64,000 nucleotides of DNA from Antilocapra americana (lineage: Eukaryota > Chordata > Mammalia > Artiodactyla > Antilocapridae), in assembly GCA_007570785.1 (NCBI GenBank), contig ML662466.1, positions 1,188,938 through 1,252,937 on the forward strand, in the 5' to 3' direction. Each line of letters starts with the position of its first letter. Within the stretch, counting starts at the first letter, position 1. The translations under genes and the position numbers were made by a program. Positions 1-10,999 of the stretch are shown piece after piece. A model generated the notes under the pieces. That model saw only the letters and a program-made list of their open reading frames with translations, was not told where the DNA came from and did not search any database.

Positions 1-75
1 ACTCTTTTTGACTTCAGGGATCAAACCCACATCTCCTAGATTGCAGGTAGATACTTTGTTTCCAAGCCACCTGCT
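1..75 (-). mobile_element. Bov-tA SINE fragment, tRNA-derived head
   Basis: The reverse complement matches the tRNA-Glu-like head of ruminant Bov-tA SINEs, including the stretch around the B box and the CAATGCAGGAGAC-like block. It runs off the left edge of the window, so its full extent is unknown. Recognised by eye from the family pattern. Confidence 0.75.
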
Positions 76-490
76 AAATAACTCTTGTTAAAATATTGTT
101 TTATTTTGTGTTTATAACATTGGCAATACTGGAGGGTAGGGGGTGGGGGAGCAAGTAAGCACCATCTCAAAACTGAGAATTGTGTTTTAATCCAAGGACT
201 TGCTGAGAACTTAAGCCCAGGAAGTATCCTCTCAGATCTTTCTGAGAGACTTCTCTCTCAGAAGAAGTAAGGAAGGTGCTGAGATACAAAGGACTTTTTG
301 CAACAAAGAAGATTGGAACATTGGAAGATGAGAGCAATGTAGAGAACACCGGGCATTACAAGTTAATGAATTTAGTGTTTTTCTATGTATGTGAAGATGC
401 AAGTGTCTGAGTTCATTGAAATCATTCCTTCAATTATTCCTTCCATGTGTTTCTCAGCCATCTTGCCCTCTTGGGCTTCAGCGATAGCTC
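76..490. other. No recognised feature
   Basis: AT-rich sequence with a short G-rich run near 135-150. No gene or repeat family recognised; short open frames here look incidental. Confidence 0.5.
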
Positions 491-752
491 ATTTCAGTTC
501 AGTTCAGTTGCTCAGTTGTATCCAACTCTTTGTGACTCCATGAACTGCAGCCCATCAGGCCTCCCTGTCCATCACCAACTCCCAGAGTCCACCCAAACCC
601 AGGTTTATTGAGTCAATGATGCCATCCAACCATCTCATCCTCTGCCGTCCCCTTCTCCTCCTACCCTCAATCTTTCCTAACATCAGGGTCTTTTCAAATG
701 AGTCATCTCTTCTCATCAGGTGGCCAAAATATTGGAGTTTCTGAAGTTTGGG
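491..752 (-). mobile_element. BovB LINE 3' end fragment
   Basis: The plus strand begins with the repeated TTCAG units that are the reverse complement of the BovB 3' terminus, and continues through the conserved 3' coding end. The minus strand encodes the C-terminal BovB peptide pattern ([25 protein letters not shown]). The fragment is 5' truncated and has no catalytic domain. Confidence 0.93.
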
Positions 753-2299
753 AAACATAAATCACTTAAAGCAATGTCACTTCCAAATATCTATATTAAT
801 TAAGTTAGTAAACAAACATCAATATCAGGTATCAATACCAGGAGCCATCAGGATGCCCCATTGCTTGGATGACAAGGTCATGAAACTAAGAAGGGAACTG
901 CAAAGTGGATTTTCCTTATTGGGGCATCCCGGGCAAGGCCCCTCTTGGTATTTTTCTTGGGAGTTCTGTTTATGCTTGAAACATTAGCTCATCTCAGTAG
1001 GTCAGTTCCAGTTAGAAATAATTCATCCTGGGGGTCATGGCAAAGCCACCACCAGAAGGGTTCATACTTGGGTCACCTTTCCCCCTCCCACTTCCCCAAA
1101 CACTGCACAGTGGAAGTTCCCTTTCTTGAAGAAGGGGGATGGGACTTAGGAATGCTCATAACTATAGCCACTATTGTTGGAGAAATTGATTGCTTTAGGA
1201 TAGTGTAGACACAGGAATTCATTATAGTAGTTATAGGATTTTATTGCTAAAGCAGTGCTGCTAGACTGTCGCATTGTCCTCTTTCCTCGTAAGAACCAGA
1301 GTGTCAGAACAGAATAAGACAGGTAGTGGTTGAGGTTACTAGAATAAAAACAGTTTCAAGCTTAGCCCTTCCCTCTAGCTTCTACCCAGCTATACCTGAT
1401 GAGAGAAAAATGTAACCTTTCTGCTTAGACTGATGCACATATTATGACTGAATGAAGTATCCTGAAGACAATAAAGTAATTAACATATTATTATTAAATC
1501 TGATTGTGCAGAAATCTGACTTCCGCAAGGGGAATGTTTTGATGATAGATTGAGGAATAAGCTCAATGATAAGGTTGCTATGGAAGATAGAAAACAAAAG
1601 ATTGTATAGAATGATATGTGATGTAATGGGGACGTTTCAGGGAGTATAAAACTGCAAACCAACAACAATAAAGAGGGAAACTGCCTCATCAGCATATTGA
1701 CTTAGCTCAGTACTTTGCTGATGCCACTTGTCCCTCAAGACCCCTGGACCCACTGGGGCTGGACCCCAGCATATCCATTCACTAGTAAAAGTTTCCCAGT
1801 TCACACAAGTCTGAAATACATTTAGTTTAATTTTCTTAAATTTAGAATTGTTTCTTTTGTAAGCACTTACTTTTCTTTAGGACAGTTAAATAGAGTCCAT
1901 TGACCCTTCAGCCATATTATCCAAGACTGAAGGTGCAAACTGAGACACACATAAATCTGGACAGGCAGAGATCCCACAGTTTTCTGTTTGAAATTTAAAA
2001 TATCTCTTTGCCTCTTTTTTTTTTTTCCTAGGTTTGAAGTTCTACCAATTTTCTCATGTCTGGAGCCCCAGACAGAATGGACTGTATTTCTCAAGACATG
2101 ATAAGAGTTAACTTTGTATTTTTCCCCAGGCACGTTTCTTCTCAGGCAGAGCTGGAGCATGAAACAAACAAACAAACAAAGCAGTTTATGAAGCCACCTT
2201 TTCCCTAATTGCACTTGCAAAAGGAACCAGCTTTGCAATTTCAAAAATATTTCACTTTAACCAGTTTTGTGTGTAGTCTAAAGAATATCATGTCCATCC
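753..2299. other. Unassigned, possible old LTR material
   Basis: No coding region recognised. A TATA-like GTATAAAA near 1645 followed by AATAAA near 1668 resembles an LTR promoter and polyadenylation signal, but I could not match it to a family or find paired ends. A short AAAC tandem repeat lies near 2162-2178. Confidence 0.35.
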
Positions 2300-3640
2300 A
2301 ATATCAAAAATGTTGTCTCCTTTGTGTGGTAATGGTTTTATATTAAAATTTAAACCAGAGAGTGTTCAAATTGGCTCTGATGACAGGGGAAAACTGATTG
2401 ACATGATGTTATCCCTGCAGGGATTGTGTCTCTGGAGAGGTGCAGTCTTCTCTTAAAGCAAAGAAAACCAGTATATAAGGCACATTTTAGGCTCTGGGGA
2501 TCAAACTTATCCCAATTTTTCAAGATACAATTCAAAGGCATGCTTCTGGAACTGCTAGATCCCATCAGTGAGAGAGAAAAAAGTGATGTCCAGTGCCTTG
2601 GCTTTTTTTTTCCCCCTACTGGCTGTGTTCCTCCAAACTCTAGATGGAGGTGGAAACAGACATCCCACCTTAGCTTCTTTCCCTTGCCACAATTATCCAG
2701 TCTCTTACCAATGCAGGTATTTCATCAATACATCAATATGTGTTAACCCCCCTTGTTCTAACACCAAGGAAAGATGGAGATGCACCAGGCATAGAGCTGA
2801 TCACATCGCAGATTGATGTCTAGTTCTTCACTGTTAAGACCTTTGCTTGATTTCTCCTTTTCCTCTGGCTCCACCCAGGGTGAACCATCACAGTCTTCAA
2901 GAATGCTTCCCAAGCTAAGATTGCTAGGAAAAACATCCATCTTCTGTGTGCCTGTGCACATTTCTGAGCATATTCCTAACTGCAGTAAAGGCAGTAAGTC
3001 ATAAAGGGATGAACAGAAAAACCCAAGATATCCCTTGTAATTGTCACCACATCAGTATATGTGATAGCGGAAGAGGTAGTAGCGGGATGGCCAGTGAGGA
3101 AAAAGTGATTTTTGCCCTTGAGCTATTAGGGCCAATCCTTCCAGTTCATCTTCACAGATTTTGCAAAAGGAATACCTAAGAAGTTGAGACAAAAGTCACT
3201 GGGGATCCTTTTCTGATCTGCTAAGTGCTAGCTCTACCAAAGGAATAAGCCTATTGCACTTCCAATATGGCCAGGTTCTTGGGTTTCTGAACTGTGTTCT
3301 TAGAGACCTCATGCTTGCTGTGAATCCCTCCATCTATATAGTTCAGAGGCACAGCCATGAGAGGGATTCATCTTTAGGATCCTGGGATCTCAGCCAAGCA
3401 GCCAGGAGGGTAACTTTGACTCTGGGAGAAGTCCTTAGAGCTAGGTCTCCAGCTAGCACTCAAATGTGTTTTTGTCAAGATTGTACAAGAAAACAACCAA
3501 AATGTAACTTTTGGCCCTTTGCAATGCTGGGTACCTCATGACTATCAATCCAAGCTTGGTTATAAGTAAAATATAGGGGTTACTTGTCAGCTGCCTGTTG
3601 TTCTCGCTAAGCCGTGTGAAGAACACCAAGGGAAAAGAAT
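2300..3640 (-). mobile_element. ERV-A: leader and gag start fragment
   Basis: On the minus strand this segment aligns by eye with the leader and first gag codons of ERV-B (13330-14200, plus strand), so the two form diverged inverted copies about 10 kb apart. Shared landmarks in order are a block at about 3500-3570 like 13385-13450, a block at 2758-2961 like 13630-13830, and the matrix start. I see no protease, RT or recognisable LTR attached, so this is a fragment of a class I ERV. Confidence 0.7.
2350..2565 (-). pseudogene. gag: ERV-A gag matrix N-terminus
   Basis: The frame begins MGSSSS, a glycine at position 2 as in myristoylated retroviral matrix proteins, followed by PLNCILKNWDKFDPQ. 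That block is nearly the same as the matrix start of ERV-B at 14007. Similarity fades after about 25 residues, suggesting a frameshift or deletion before the stop. Matrix would direct Gag to the plasma membrane; this remnant has no capsid or nucleocapsid. Confidence 0.75.
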
Positions 3641-4931
3641 AAAAGCAAGAAATAATAAGTATAATCTAAACAAAAAGTACATTGGGGTAATTAGTTGAGG
3701 TCTTCATACCTTGCTGACCTAAGGAGAAGCATAGTGTGTACTATTGCAGCCTGGTGGAGCAAAGACCAAAACCTGCCCCATGACTCAAGGGTACAGTGAC
3801 CTGCACACTTATGATTGTCCTAGTAAACATATCAAATGGACATTCATGGAGAGGATATGCTCTCTGCTCTGGTTCACTGCCTACCCCTGTGTCTGACTCC
3901 ATGGAGACGAAACATGATATTTGTGATCAACAGCAGACTCTTCACTAATAAAACCCCCTAATATAGCTATTCCCTAATGAGCTCATGTGACTTCTACCAC
4001 TAAAAGTGTGGGCTGAAAGGAGCCATTTTATCTTCTGTCATGGAAAGCAGGAGGGCCCTTGACTGCTCGCTTGCCAAATTATATGTCTGTCTTTTCATTA
4101 CATGCTTGGCCTCATTTCAGGTCTTCTTCATATGCTGTGCTGAAGTTGCAAGGGACCTTGGAACGCTAGGTCATTGCAAGTTCAGAACTGTTTCCACACC
4201 CATTGATGGTTCTTCCAGTTTTCATGTGAGGATTGTTTCCCTGGCTGTGTGATTCCTTTGATACTAGGAGATAACATAAAAGTACAAAGAACAGCAAGTT
4301 AATGTTGGGATGTGAATAGGGGCATGGGAACCATATAGTATCTAAAAAACCATATACTTTTCACATGCCAAGATCTCAATAAAAGTGGTGTGCAGTCAGT
4401 CAAGGTGGCTTTTGATTCTAGAGGTCCTAAGTCTCCCAGAACAATATTTTAAACTAATTTTGTCACTAGTTTCTTTTTTCCAAACTGTATGTTGACCACT
4501 TTCGATCCCTACCTGCTGTGCTGGCCACATCAGTAAAAGTATGGAATAACAGTTTGGATCACAAGTCCCTTGAAGACTTACAATATGGCAGATTAGATGT
4601 GTAGTTTCAATTCCCCAAACAGTTGTGAAATGGTTGAAGAGACCAGGAAAAATTTACTGAGAAATAAAAGTTCGGTCCATACACTTTGCCCATTTCTGCC
4701 TGCTTGGTGTCTCTTCACAGTCACAGATCAGTATAAACCCCAGACAGGCATACTACCGTAAGTCGTGCAGATCCCCATTGTGTAGGATAAGGGAGTTTGA
4801 GAAGGCGAGGTTCTGAAAAACAACGAGACCGGCATTTTACAGCAGCAGATCACCTTTAATGAAGTGAGAAGGGGCAGCAGTAAGATTAATGAGCCGCTGC
4901 ACTTACCCAAGAAAAGAGTAAGTATATATAG
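3641..4931. other. Unassigned, includes a CpG-retaining segment
   Basis: No coding region recognised. Several AATAAA-like signals occur (about 3945, 4378, 4663), and parts read like retroviral LTR, but no family or ends can be assigned. The stretch 4765-4931 keeps more CpG dinucleotides than its surroundings, which suggests younger inserted DNA. Confidence 0.4.
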
Positions 4932-6348
4932 ACAATGCTGTGAAAGTGCTTCAATCAATATGCCAGAAAATTTGGAAAACTCAGTAGTGGCCACAGGACT
5001 GGAAAAGACCAGTTTTCATTCCAATTCCACAGAAACGCAAAGCCAAAGAAAGCTTGAACTACGTCACAATTACACTCATCTCACATGCTAGTAAAGTAAT
5101 GCTTAAAATCCTCCAAGTCAGGCTTCAACAATATGTGAACACTGAACTTCCAGACATTCAAGCTGGTTTTAGAAAAGGCAGAGGAACCAGAGATCAAATT
5201 GCCAACATCCAATGGATCATCGAAAAAGCAAGAGAGTTCCAGAAAAATATCTATTTCTGCTTTATTGAGTATGTCAAAGCCTTTGACTGTGTGAATCACA
5301 GTAAACAGTGGAAAATTCTGAAAGGGATGGGAATACCAGACCACCTGACCTGCCTCTTAAGAAACTTGTATGCAGCTCATTAAGCAACAGTTAGAACAGG
5401 ACCTGAAACAACAGACTGGTTCCAAATAGGAAAATGAGTATGTCAAGGCTGTATATTGCCACCCTGCTTATTTAACTTATATGCAGAGTACATCATGAGT
5501 AATTTTGGGCTGGAGGAAGCACAAGCTAGAATCAAGATTTCCAGGAAAAATATCAATAGCCTCAGATATGCAGATGACACAACCCTTGTGGCAGAAAGTG
5601 AAGAAGAACAAAAGAGCCTCTTGACAAAAGTGAAAGAGGATAATGAAAAAGTTGGCTTAAAGCTAAACGTTGAGAAAACTAAAATCATGGCCTCTGGTCC
5701 CATCACTTCATGGCAGATAGATGGGGTAACAGTGGAAACAGTGTCAGACTTTATTTTGGGGGGCTCCAAAATCACTGCAGACGGTGATTGCAGCCATGGA
5801 ATTAAAAGACACTTACTCCTTGGAAGGAACGTTATGATCAACATAGACAGCATATTAAAAAGCAAAGACATTACTTTGGCAACAAAGATCCATCTAGTCG
5901 AGGTGATGGTTTTTCCAGTGGTAATGTATGGATGTGAGAGTTGACCTATAAAGAAAGCTGACCACCGAAGAATTGATGCTTTTGAATCGTAGTGTTGGAG
6001 AAGACTTTTGAGAGTCCTTTGGACTGGAAGGAGATCCAACCAGTCCATGCTAAAGGAGATCAGTCCTGGGTGTTCATTGGAAGAACTGATGTTAAAGCTG
6101 AAAGTCCTATACTTTGGCCACCTGATGAGAAGAGCTGACTCATTTGAGAAGACTCTGATGCTGGGAAAGATTGAGGGTAGAAGGAGAAGGGGACAACAGA
6201 GGATGAGATGGTTGGATGGCATCACTGACTCAATGGACATGGGTTTGGGTGGACTCCGGGAGTTGATGATGGACAGGGAGGCCTTGGGTGCTGCAGTTCA
6301 TGCGGTTGAAAAGAGTCAGACACAACTGAAAGACTAAACTGAACTGAA
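4932..6348 (+). mobile_element. BovB LINE, 5' truncated
   Basis: A continuous stretch of the BovB (RTE clade) consensus from the start of the reverse transcriptase domain to the 3' terminal ACTGAACTGAA. The endonuclease domain is missing through 5' truncation, the usual result of incomplete target-primed reverse transcription. Several in-frame stops split the coding region. Confidence 0.95.
5054..6337 (+). pseudogene. BovB reverse transcriptase remnant
   Basis: Three consecutive open pieces (5054-5383, 5456-5944, 6008-6337) read the BovB polymerase in order. The first carries the palm start (QAGFRKGRGTRDQIANI and the FIEYVKAFDCVN block), the second the catalytic YADD box at about 5567-5578, the third the C-terminal GHLMRR and RMRWLDGIT region. 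The breaks are stops at about 5381, 5438 and 5942. The YADD residues are intact, but the pieces are not joined and the endonuclease is absent. The long antisense frame at 5443-6240 is a shadow of this coding sequence. Confidence 0.92.
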
Positions 6349-6779
6349 TATAGGCATGTATGTACAAAGTTACTGTCTTAGGGGGCCTGTTTTTTGCCAA
6401 GGTTTTTCAGAGTAGTTATCTCTTAAATGACTGGGGCAAAGAATTTTGGAGATCAGCCAGATGCTTGACCATCTGGGAGTTGGGCGTAATCAAGCTTAAT
6501 GTTACATATACTAACACTATATATATTATATATAGGGTGAGAGTTTTTTGTCTGACATAGAATTGTGGGGAGGATCTGAAGGAGAGTTTTAACTCCAGGC
6601 TACCTTGAGTCTTGCAACTTTCTTTCATTCCACACCCTAAGGAGTAAATACAAAAGGAGAAGGAGAGGTGGGCACCATTAATGTTTAGAGCTTCTTTGTG
6701 CTAATAAATGATGGTCAGGGGTTTTATTATGGGAGGAAGGACATCTAAGGCCCTTAGTGTTGATTTGCTATTTTCCCTG
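6349..6779. other. Unassigned, possible 3' end of ERV-C
   Basis: Lies where the 3' untranslated region and LTR of minus-strand ERV-C should be. It has a short TA-rich tract (about 6520-6537) but no clear LTR ends or polypurine tract. Confidence 0.35.
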
Positions 6780-7515
6780 TCAGGGTTTTAAGCAAAAGAA
6801 CTGTCTTGACTTGGTCTCAAGAGATGGCCCAAATCCGTTCTTGGAGAAACCTTTGAAAGAGATTGAAGAGACAGGGTCCAAATAAAAGTAAAAATGATAA
6901 GTACCAATGGACCCAAGAAAGGGAGTAGACAAGGGAGGGTCTGTTAGAACCAGTTTTGGGGAGTGTAAAGGTTTTGTAACTCTTTTTACAGCATTCAATT
7001 TCCTTTCTAAGTTCTTTGACTATGCCCTGGACTATGCCTCCTTAATAGCAGTCCTTTCCTAGAAAAAGTCAGGTCCCTTCCTTTTCTGCCTTGAGAATTT
7101 CCAGGGCTCGCTTATTTAGTAGGGCCACAGAAGCTAACGGGTTAATCTGTTTTGAACTGAAACGAAGGGCTCTACTACCTGCTCTATATTCTTTTTAAGT
7201 TCTTTGGACAGCTTGTAGTAAAAAAATGGGCCAAAGTTGAGATGCCTCCAATCCTGGTGCCTAGGGCTGATGCTACGCTGGTCCCAATCAGAAGAGGGAC
7301 TTATGACAGCTTGTCTTTTCCTGTGGAAAGTTCCTCGAGGGGTAGACTATTTGTTCCACCTCTTCTTCTTTGAGGAATATTAGAACCGGAGTTAGGAAGA
7401 CCAAGATGTAAGGTCTAGGAGAGTCAGAGGGGAGACATGAATATTCATAAGTCCCATAGAAAATGAAGATTTCTGTGTTGGTGCAATAATGTGCACTGTT
7501 CCAGACAACCCAGGA
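6780..7515 (-). pseudogene. env: ERV-C env: transmembrane subunit remnant
   Basis: After the SINE, the minus strand continues with env-like sequence (7288-7518 frame, cysteine-bearing NSAHYCTNTEIF) and ends in a hydrophobic stretch in the 6780-6998 frame (FLGSIGTYHFYFYLDPV). The position, after the surface subunit, fits the transmembrane subunit and its anchor. Stops and frame changes separate the parts, and I could not see an intact fusion peptide or CX6CC motif. Assignment rests mainly on order. Confidence 0.6.
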
Positions 7516-7697
7516 CACTACTGAATGACTTAACTTTCACTTTTCATTTTCATACATTGGAGAAAGAAATGGCAGCCCACTCCAGTGTTCTTGCCTTGAG
7601 AATCCCAGGGACAGTGGAGCCTAGTGGACTCCCGTCTATGGGGTTGCACAAAGTTGGATACGAGTGAAGAGACTTAGAGGCAGCAGGAGCAGAGAAC
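7516..7697 (-). mobile_element. Bov-A2 SINE inserted in ERV-C env
   Basis: On the minus strand the sequence starts with CTGCTGC and follows the Bov-A2 monomer (TCCAATG, GTGAAAG link), then breaks off in the second monomer. It supplies the last 47 or so residues of the overlapping env frame. No clear target-site duplication seen. Confidence 0.88.
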
Positions 7698-8452
7698 TCA
7701 AGTGGAACAGAAGGAAGGAGTGGAGTTTGTAGACCAGTGTAGTTGGGACTAGAGTAGTTGATACAGGTTAGGTTTGAAGAGGCTGAGAGTAGGACATTGT
7801 CAGAGACTGGGCCAATGAGTTGTGTAGTTTTTTGTTGGGAAGAGGAGGTATAGTTGCCCTGTAATAGCCAGGTTGAGGGTAAGGGAACTGCTATGTGTAG
7901 TGAGGGAGACAGTGACATGCATATCCACCACTGTGATGTGTGCTGTGTGTACTGGAAGAATTGGAAAGAAGAGTTGAGAAGGCAGGTAAGCTGTTGGTTG
8001 TCAGAGGGTAGTTTTAGGAGAGGCTGTAATTGTGAAAGGATGTCTAGGCATTTATAAGGCTCAGGGGTTGCCTGTAACTGGGAGATTATATTTGTTATAA
8101 TTTGTTCTTGTTTCTTTTTCTGATTTTGATCTAGTACCCCACTCCCGTCTGAGTACCGCCAGTAGGTGATGGGATAGAAACATATGTTTTGTCCATTTGG
8201 CTTATGGCAGGTGCTCATGAAACTCCTTCTCTTTTGTACTTTAACAGTGAATAGGGGTTTGGACCCCACCCCCACCCCCGACCCAAGGTTCATGGTGCAT
8301 GGTCTTGGAGCTGTATTATAACATGAGGAATGAACATAGGAATAAATGTCTGAGCAGGGGCAGGGACTAGCCTGAAGGCTGGTGAGTGCAGTAAGGATAA
8401 GGAAAAGGGGAGTCATGGTTCTGTTAGTTAGGTAGTGCAGAGGAAACAGCAC
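7698..8452 (-). pseudogene. env: ERV-C env: surface subunit
   Basis: A 300-codon frame (8452 down to 7550) whose first 253 or so codons are retroviral. A signal peptide is likely from the second methionine, at 8416 (MTPLFLILTALTSLQAS), followed by a cysteine-rich N-terminal part and several N-glycosylation sites (NYT, NLT, NYS). The block QWWICMSLSPS occupies the place of the surface-subunit CXXC motif, but the first cysteine is a tryptophan here. The frame then runs into SINE sequence and stops, so no cleavage site or membrane subunit follows in frame. It lies downstream of integrase as expected. Confidence 0.85.
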
Positions 8453-8474
8453 CCTAGGAGTAAAACACAGCTAA

Positions 8475-8713
8475 CAACGTAGATGATACCAACAGAAAGA
8501 CGAAGAATAATTGTCCAGTCCTGAAGGGAGACAGTTACTAGACCTATAGCAAGGACTAAGATTAGGAGTGTAGTTATAGTTAGAGTGACAAGGAGAGACC
8601 AGTAAGGACGAGGGCAGAAGGCCCCGGTTTGTGGTTGCTTGAATCTGAAGAGGAACAGTGTTCATTAGGATGTAGAATGATGTAGAGAATAAGAGTAAAG
8701 AAATCAATTTCAT
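8475..8713 (-). pseudogene. Hydrophobic frame between pol and env in ERV-C
   Basis: Between the integrase end and the env signal peptide the minus strand carries two overlapping frames. One starts at 8713 (MKLISLLLFSTSFYILMN). Another, open over about 8665-8475, encodes two hydrophobic segments, LLVTLTITTLLILVLAIGLV and LSVGIIYVVSCVLLLGCCFL, separated by a short polar loop. The first frame leads naturally into the second if one frameshift is allowed, giving a small two-helix protein. I do not recognise it as a standard retroviral gene; it could be an accessory frame, a decayed env leader or chance hydrophobicity. Confidence 0.4.
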
Positions 8714-8911
8714 CTGGAATTATGTTGTAGATGGTTCCCTGAAACCATAGTTGAGACACCAGTGTGATCAGGTCTTCGAATGAGGCTCTTGGTCGGTCTG
8801 CTGGTCCAGTGGTGTTGAAGTAGTTAGGTCAGGAAGAGTTATAGGTTGAAGAATGTAAAGGTCATTCAATGTTTTCTTGGATGGTCAACACAGGTTGTTG
8901 CCGGGTGATTT

Positions 8912-9890
8912 TTAAGGAGGTAGGCCCTGTGAGGGAGACTGATAGTGGTCAGTTAATGAGTGCAGCGCAAGATTGGGAGTGACCCGTTCTAAGCAAGAGA
9001 GGTGTACCCAGGAGATGACTTTCTCAAGTTTAGCTGCAGTCAGGGTAAGGAGGATAATTATGAATGGTCCTTGCCATTTTGGGGTTAGGTCACTTTCCCA
9101 GTTTGTACAGGGGGGTAGGGGACTTGAGGTCAGGGGCAGGCAAGTTGTGGTTGACGTATTTCCAGAGGGCGTTGCAGAGTTCCACCAGCACAAGGGAGTG
9201 TAGGAAGCCTGGTATGAGAGAAGGTTCAGGGGGCAGTCCAGGAGGGATCATGGACATTACTTCAAATTGCGTACATTACCTCAAAGGGGCTCAGCCCCAG
9301 GGGCTTTCTGGGCAAAGCCCGTATTTTGAGGAGAACAACTGGCAAAAGTTTAGTCCAATCCAGATGTACATCGATGATTAATTTGGTAAGAATTTCTTTG
9401 ATTATTCTATTCATCCTTTCTATATATCCTTAGGACTGGGGGTGATACAGAATGTGAAATTTCCAGAGTATCTGTAATAATTGGACAAGTTGTTGAGTGA
9501 TCTTGGACATACATTTCAGGCCCTTATCAAACGGTAGGGATGAAGGCAGGCCAAACATGGGGATACTTTCTGTGAGGAGGATCTGGCCACAGTGTGGGCT
9601 CATTTGTTTGTGGTGGGAAATGCTTCTACCCATCCCTAAAAAGTGTCCACAAGTCCAAGGAAGTGTCTGACTCTATGAACCGGGGGCATAAGTAAAATCT
9701 ATCTGCCAAAAACTGTGCTGGGAGGTTGCCTGGCATTTGATGGGTTGGAAAGGAGGTAAGTTTAAGGTTGGAATTGAATTAGTGCATTGACATGTTTGGC
9801 AGGAGTGGGTAAGGTTATCTAAATATTTTTGGTCAGCAGTGGATATGGGGAAGTGGTTATGGAGGAACTGTTGTTGGAGTGTCTTGGATG
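8912..9890 (-). pseudogene. pol: ERV-C integrase
   Basis: Reading down the minus strand: a CxxC pair of the N-terminal zinc domain (CQTCQC, about 9795-9815), the first core aspartate in WQIDFT (about 9700), the core block PMFGLPSSLPFDKG (9430-9633 frame), and the gamma-type C-terminal domain with LTPKWQGPF and SWVHLSCLERVTP (8912-9193 frame). In the core, the expected SDNG motif reads PFDKG. The parts lie in separate frames, so no functional enzyme is encoded. Confidence 0.88.
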
Positions 9891-10999
9891 AGGGATGAAA
9901 GAGTGAGTGCAGATAAAAGAGGATTTCTCTGATGGTGGGAGTGTCGGATGGAGTCAGAGCTAAGATGACGGGACTGAAGGCAGGATGGGACAGGGCTACC
10001 TCCTTTACCTTCTGGTCTGCAGCATTGTTGTAGGCTGATATGAGACTTCTCTATTGATATCCCCTACAGTGGAGGATGGTGGCTCTCTTTGATAAGAGTA
10101 CTGCCTCTAGAAGTTTGTGGATCAGGTCTAAATTAATAAGGGGGGTTAGGAAATTTTGGGTTAGGAAACCTCTCTCTCTCTCTCTCTCTCCATATTAAGA
10201 TATTTGAGTGAAGTATGTTATAGGTGTATTTGGAGTCCATGTGCATGTTAACCTTTAGATTTTTAACTAAAGTCAAAATTCTGGTGAGGGCTATCAGTTC
10301 TGCTTGTTGGGAGGTTGTATGAGGTAGCAGAGGTAAATCTTCAATTGTCTGGGTCCAGTGATTGTGGCAAAGGTTCTCCTGGATGATGGCATATCCTGCC
10401 GTGAAGAGTGACGATTTCTGAGAGCTGCCATAAACGAACCAGTATGGGGTGTCTGGGTCTAGGATGGGGTGATCTGTTAAATGTTGAAAGGGTTTTTAGG
10501 TAAGATCGTCTGTTAGGATGCAGCTATTTAGGAGAGGGTCTGTTGTAGAGGACGTGGGTAATAAGCTGGTGGGGCTAAGGGGAGAGCAGGGGGAGAATGA
10601 GAGACGAGGGTCCAGGAGAAATGCATGTAGGTCTTGTACCCTGGAAGGTGGAAAGGAGAGGAAAGAATGCCCGATGTGATAGTAAGTCTCAAAGGTATAT
10701 GGAGAACAGACTGTTTAAGGGGCATGTCTGTAGAGTTTATTTGCTTTGGGTATGAGGGCTGTGATAGCAACCATGGCCTGTATGTAGGGAGGCCAGCCCT
10801 TGATCACCATGTCAAGCTATTTCAACAGATAGGCTATGGGAGCCCAGGTGTCTCCAACCCACTGACTTAGAATCCCCAGGGTTGTCCTGGGTTGGAATGG
10901 GCAAAGAGAAAGAAAGGTCTGGTGTGATCTGGCAGGTGGAGAGTTGGCACTTGGAGTAGGCTCTGGGTGAGCTGGCAAATAGGATTTACCAGTGAGGAG
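9891..10999 (-). pseudogene. pol: ERV-C RNase H and connection remnant
   Basis: Lies between RT and integrase. The 10528-10770 frame and its neighbours follow the connection/RNase H part of a class I pol by position and residue composition, with no long open frame. I could not fix all catalytic acidic residues. A CT microsatellite lies inside it at 10170-10191. Confidence 0.6.
10170..10191. repeat. CT microsatellite
   Basis: About eleven CT units on the plus strand, inside ERV-C pol. Confidence 0.95.

Noticed and set aside
1..75. Possible tRNA gene
   Set aside because: It is the tRNA-derived head of a SINE, with mutated promoter boxes and no complete cloverleaf.
5443..6240. 265-codon minus-strand open frame
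   Set aside because: It is antisense to the BovB RT coding region. Similar antisense frames occur in other BovB copies, so it is a compositional shadow.
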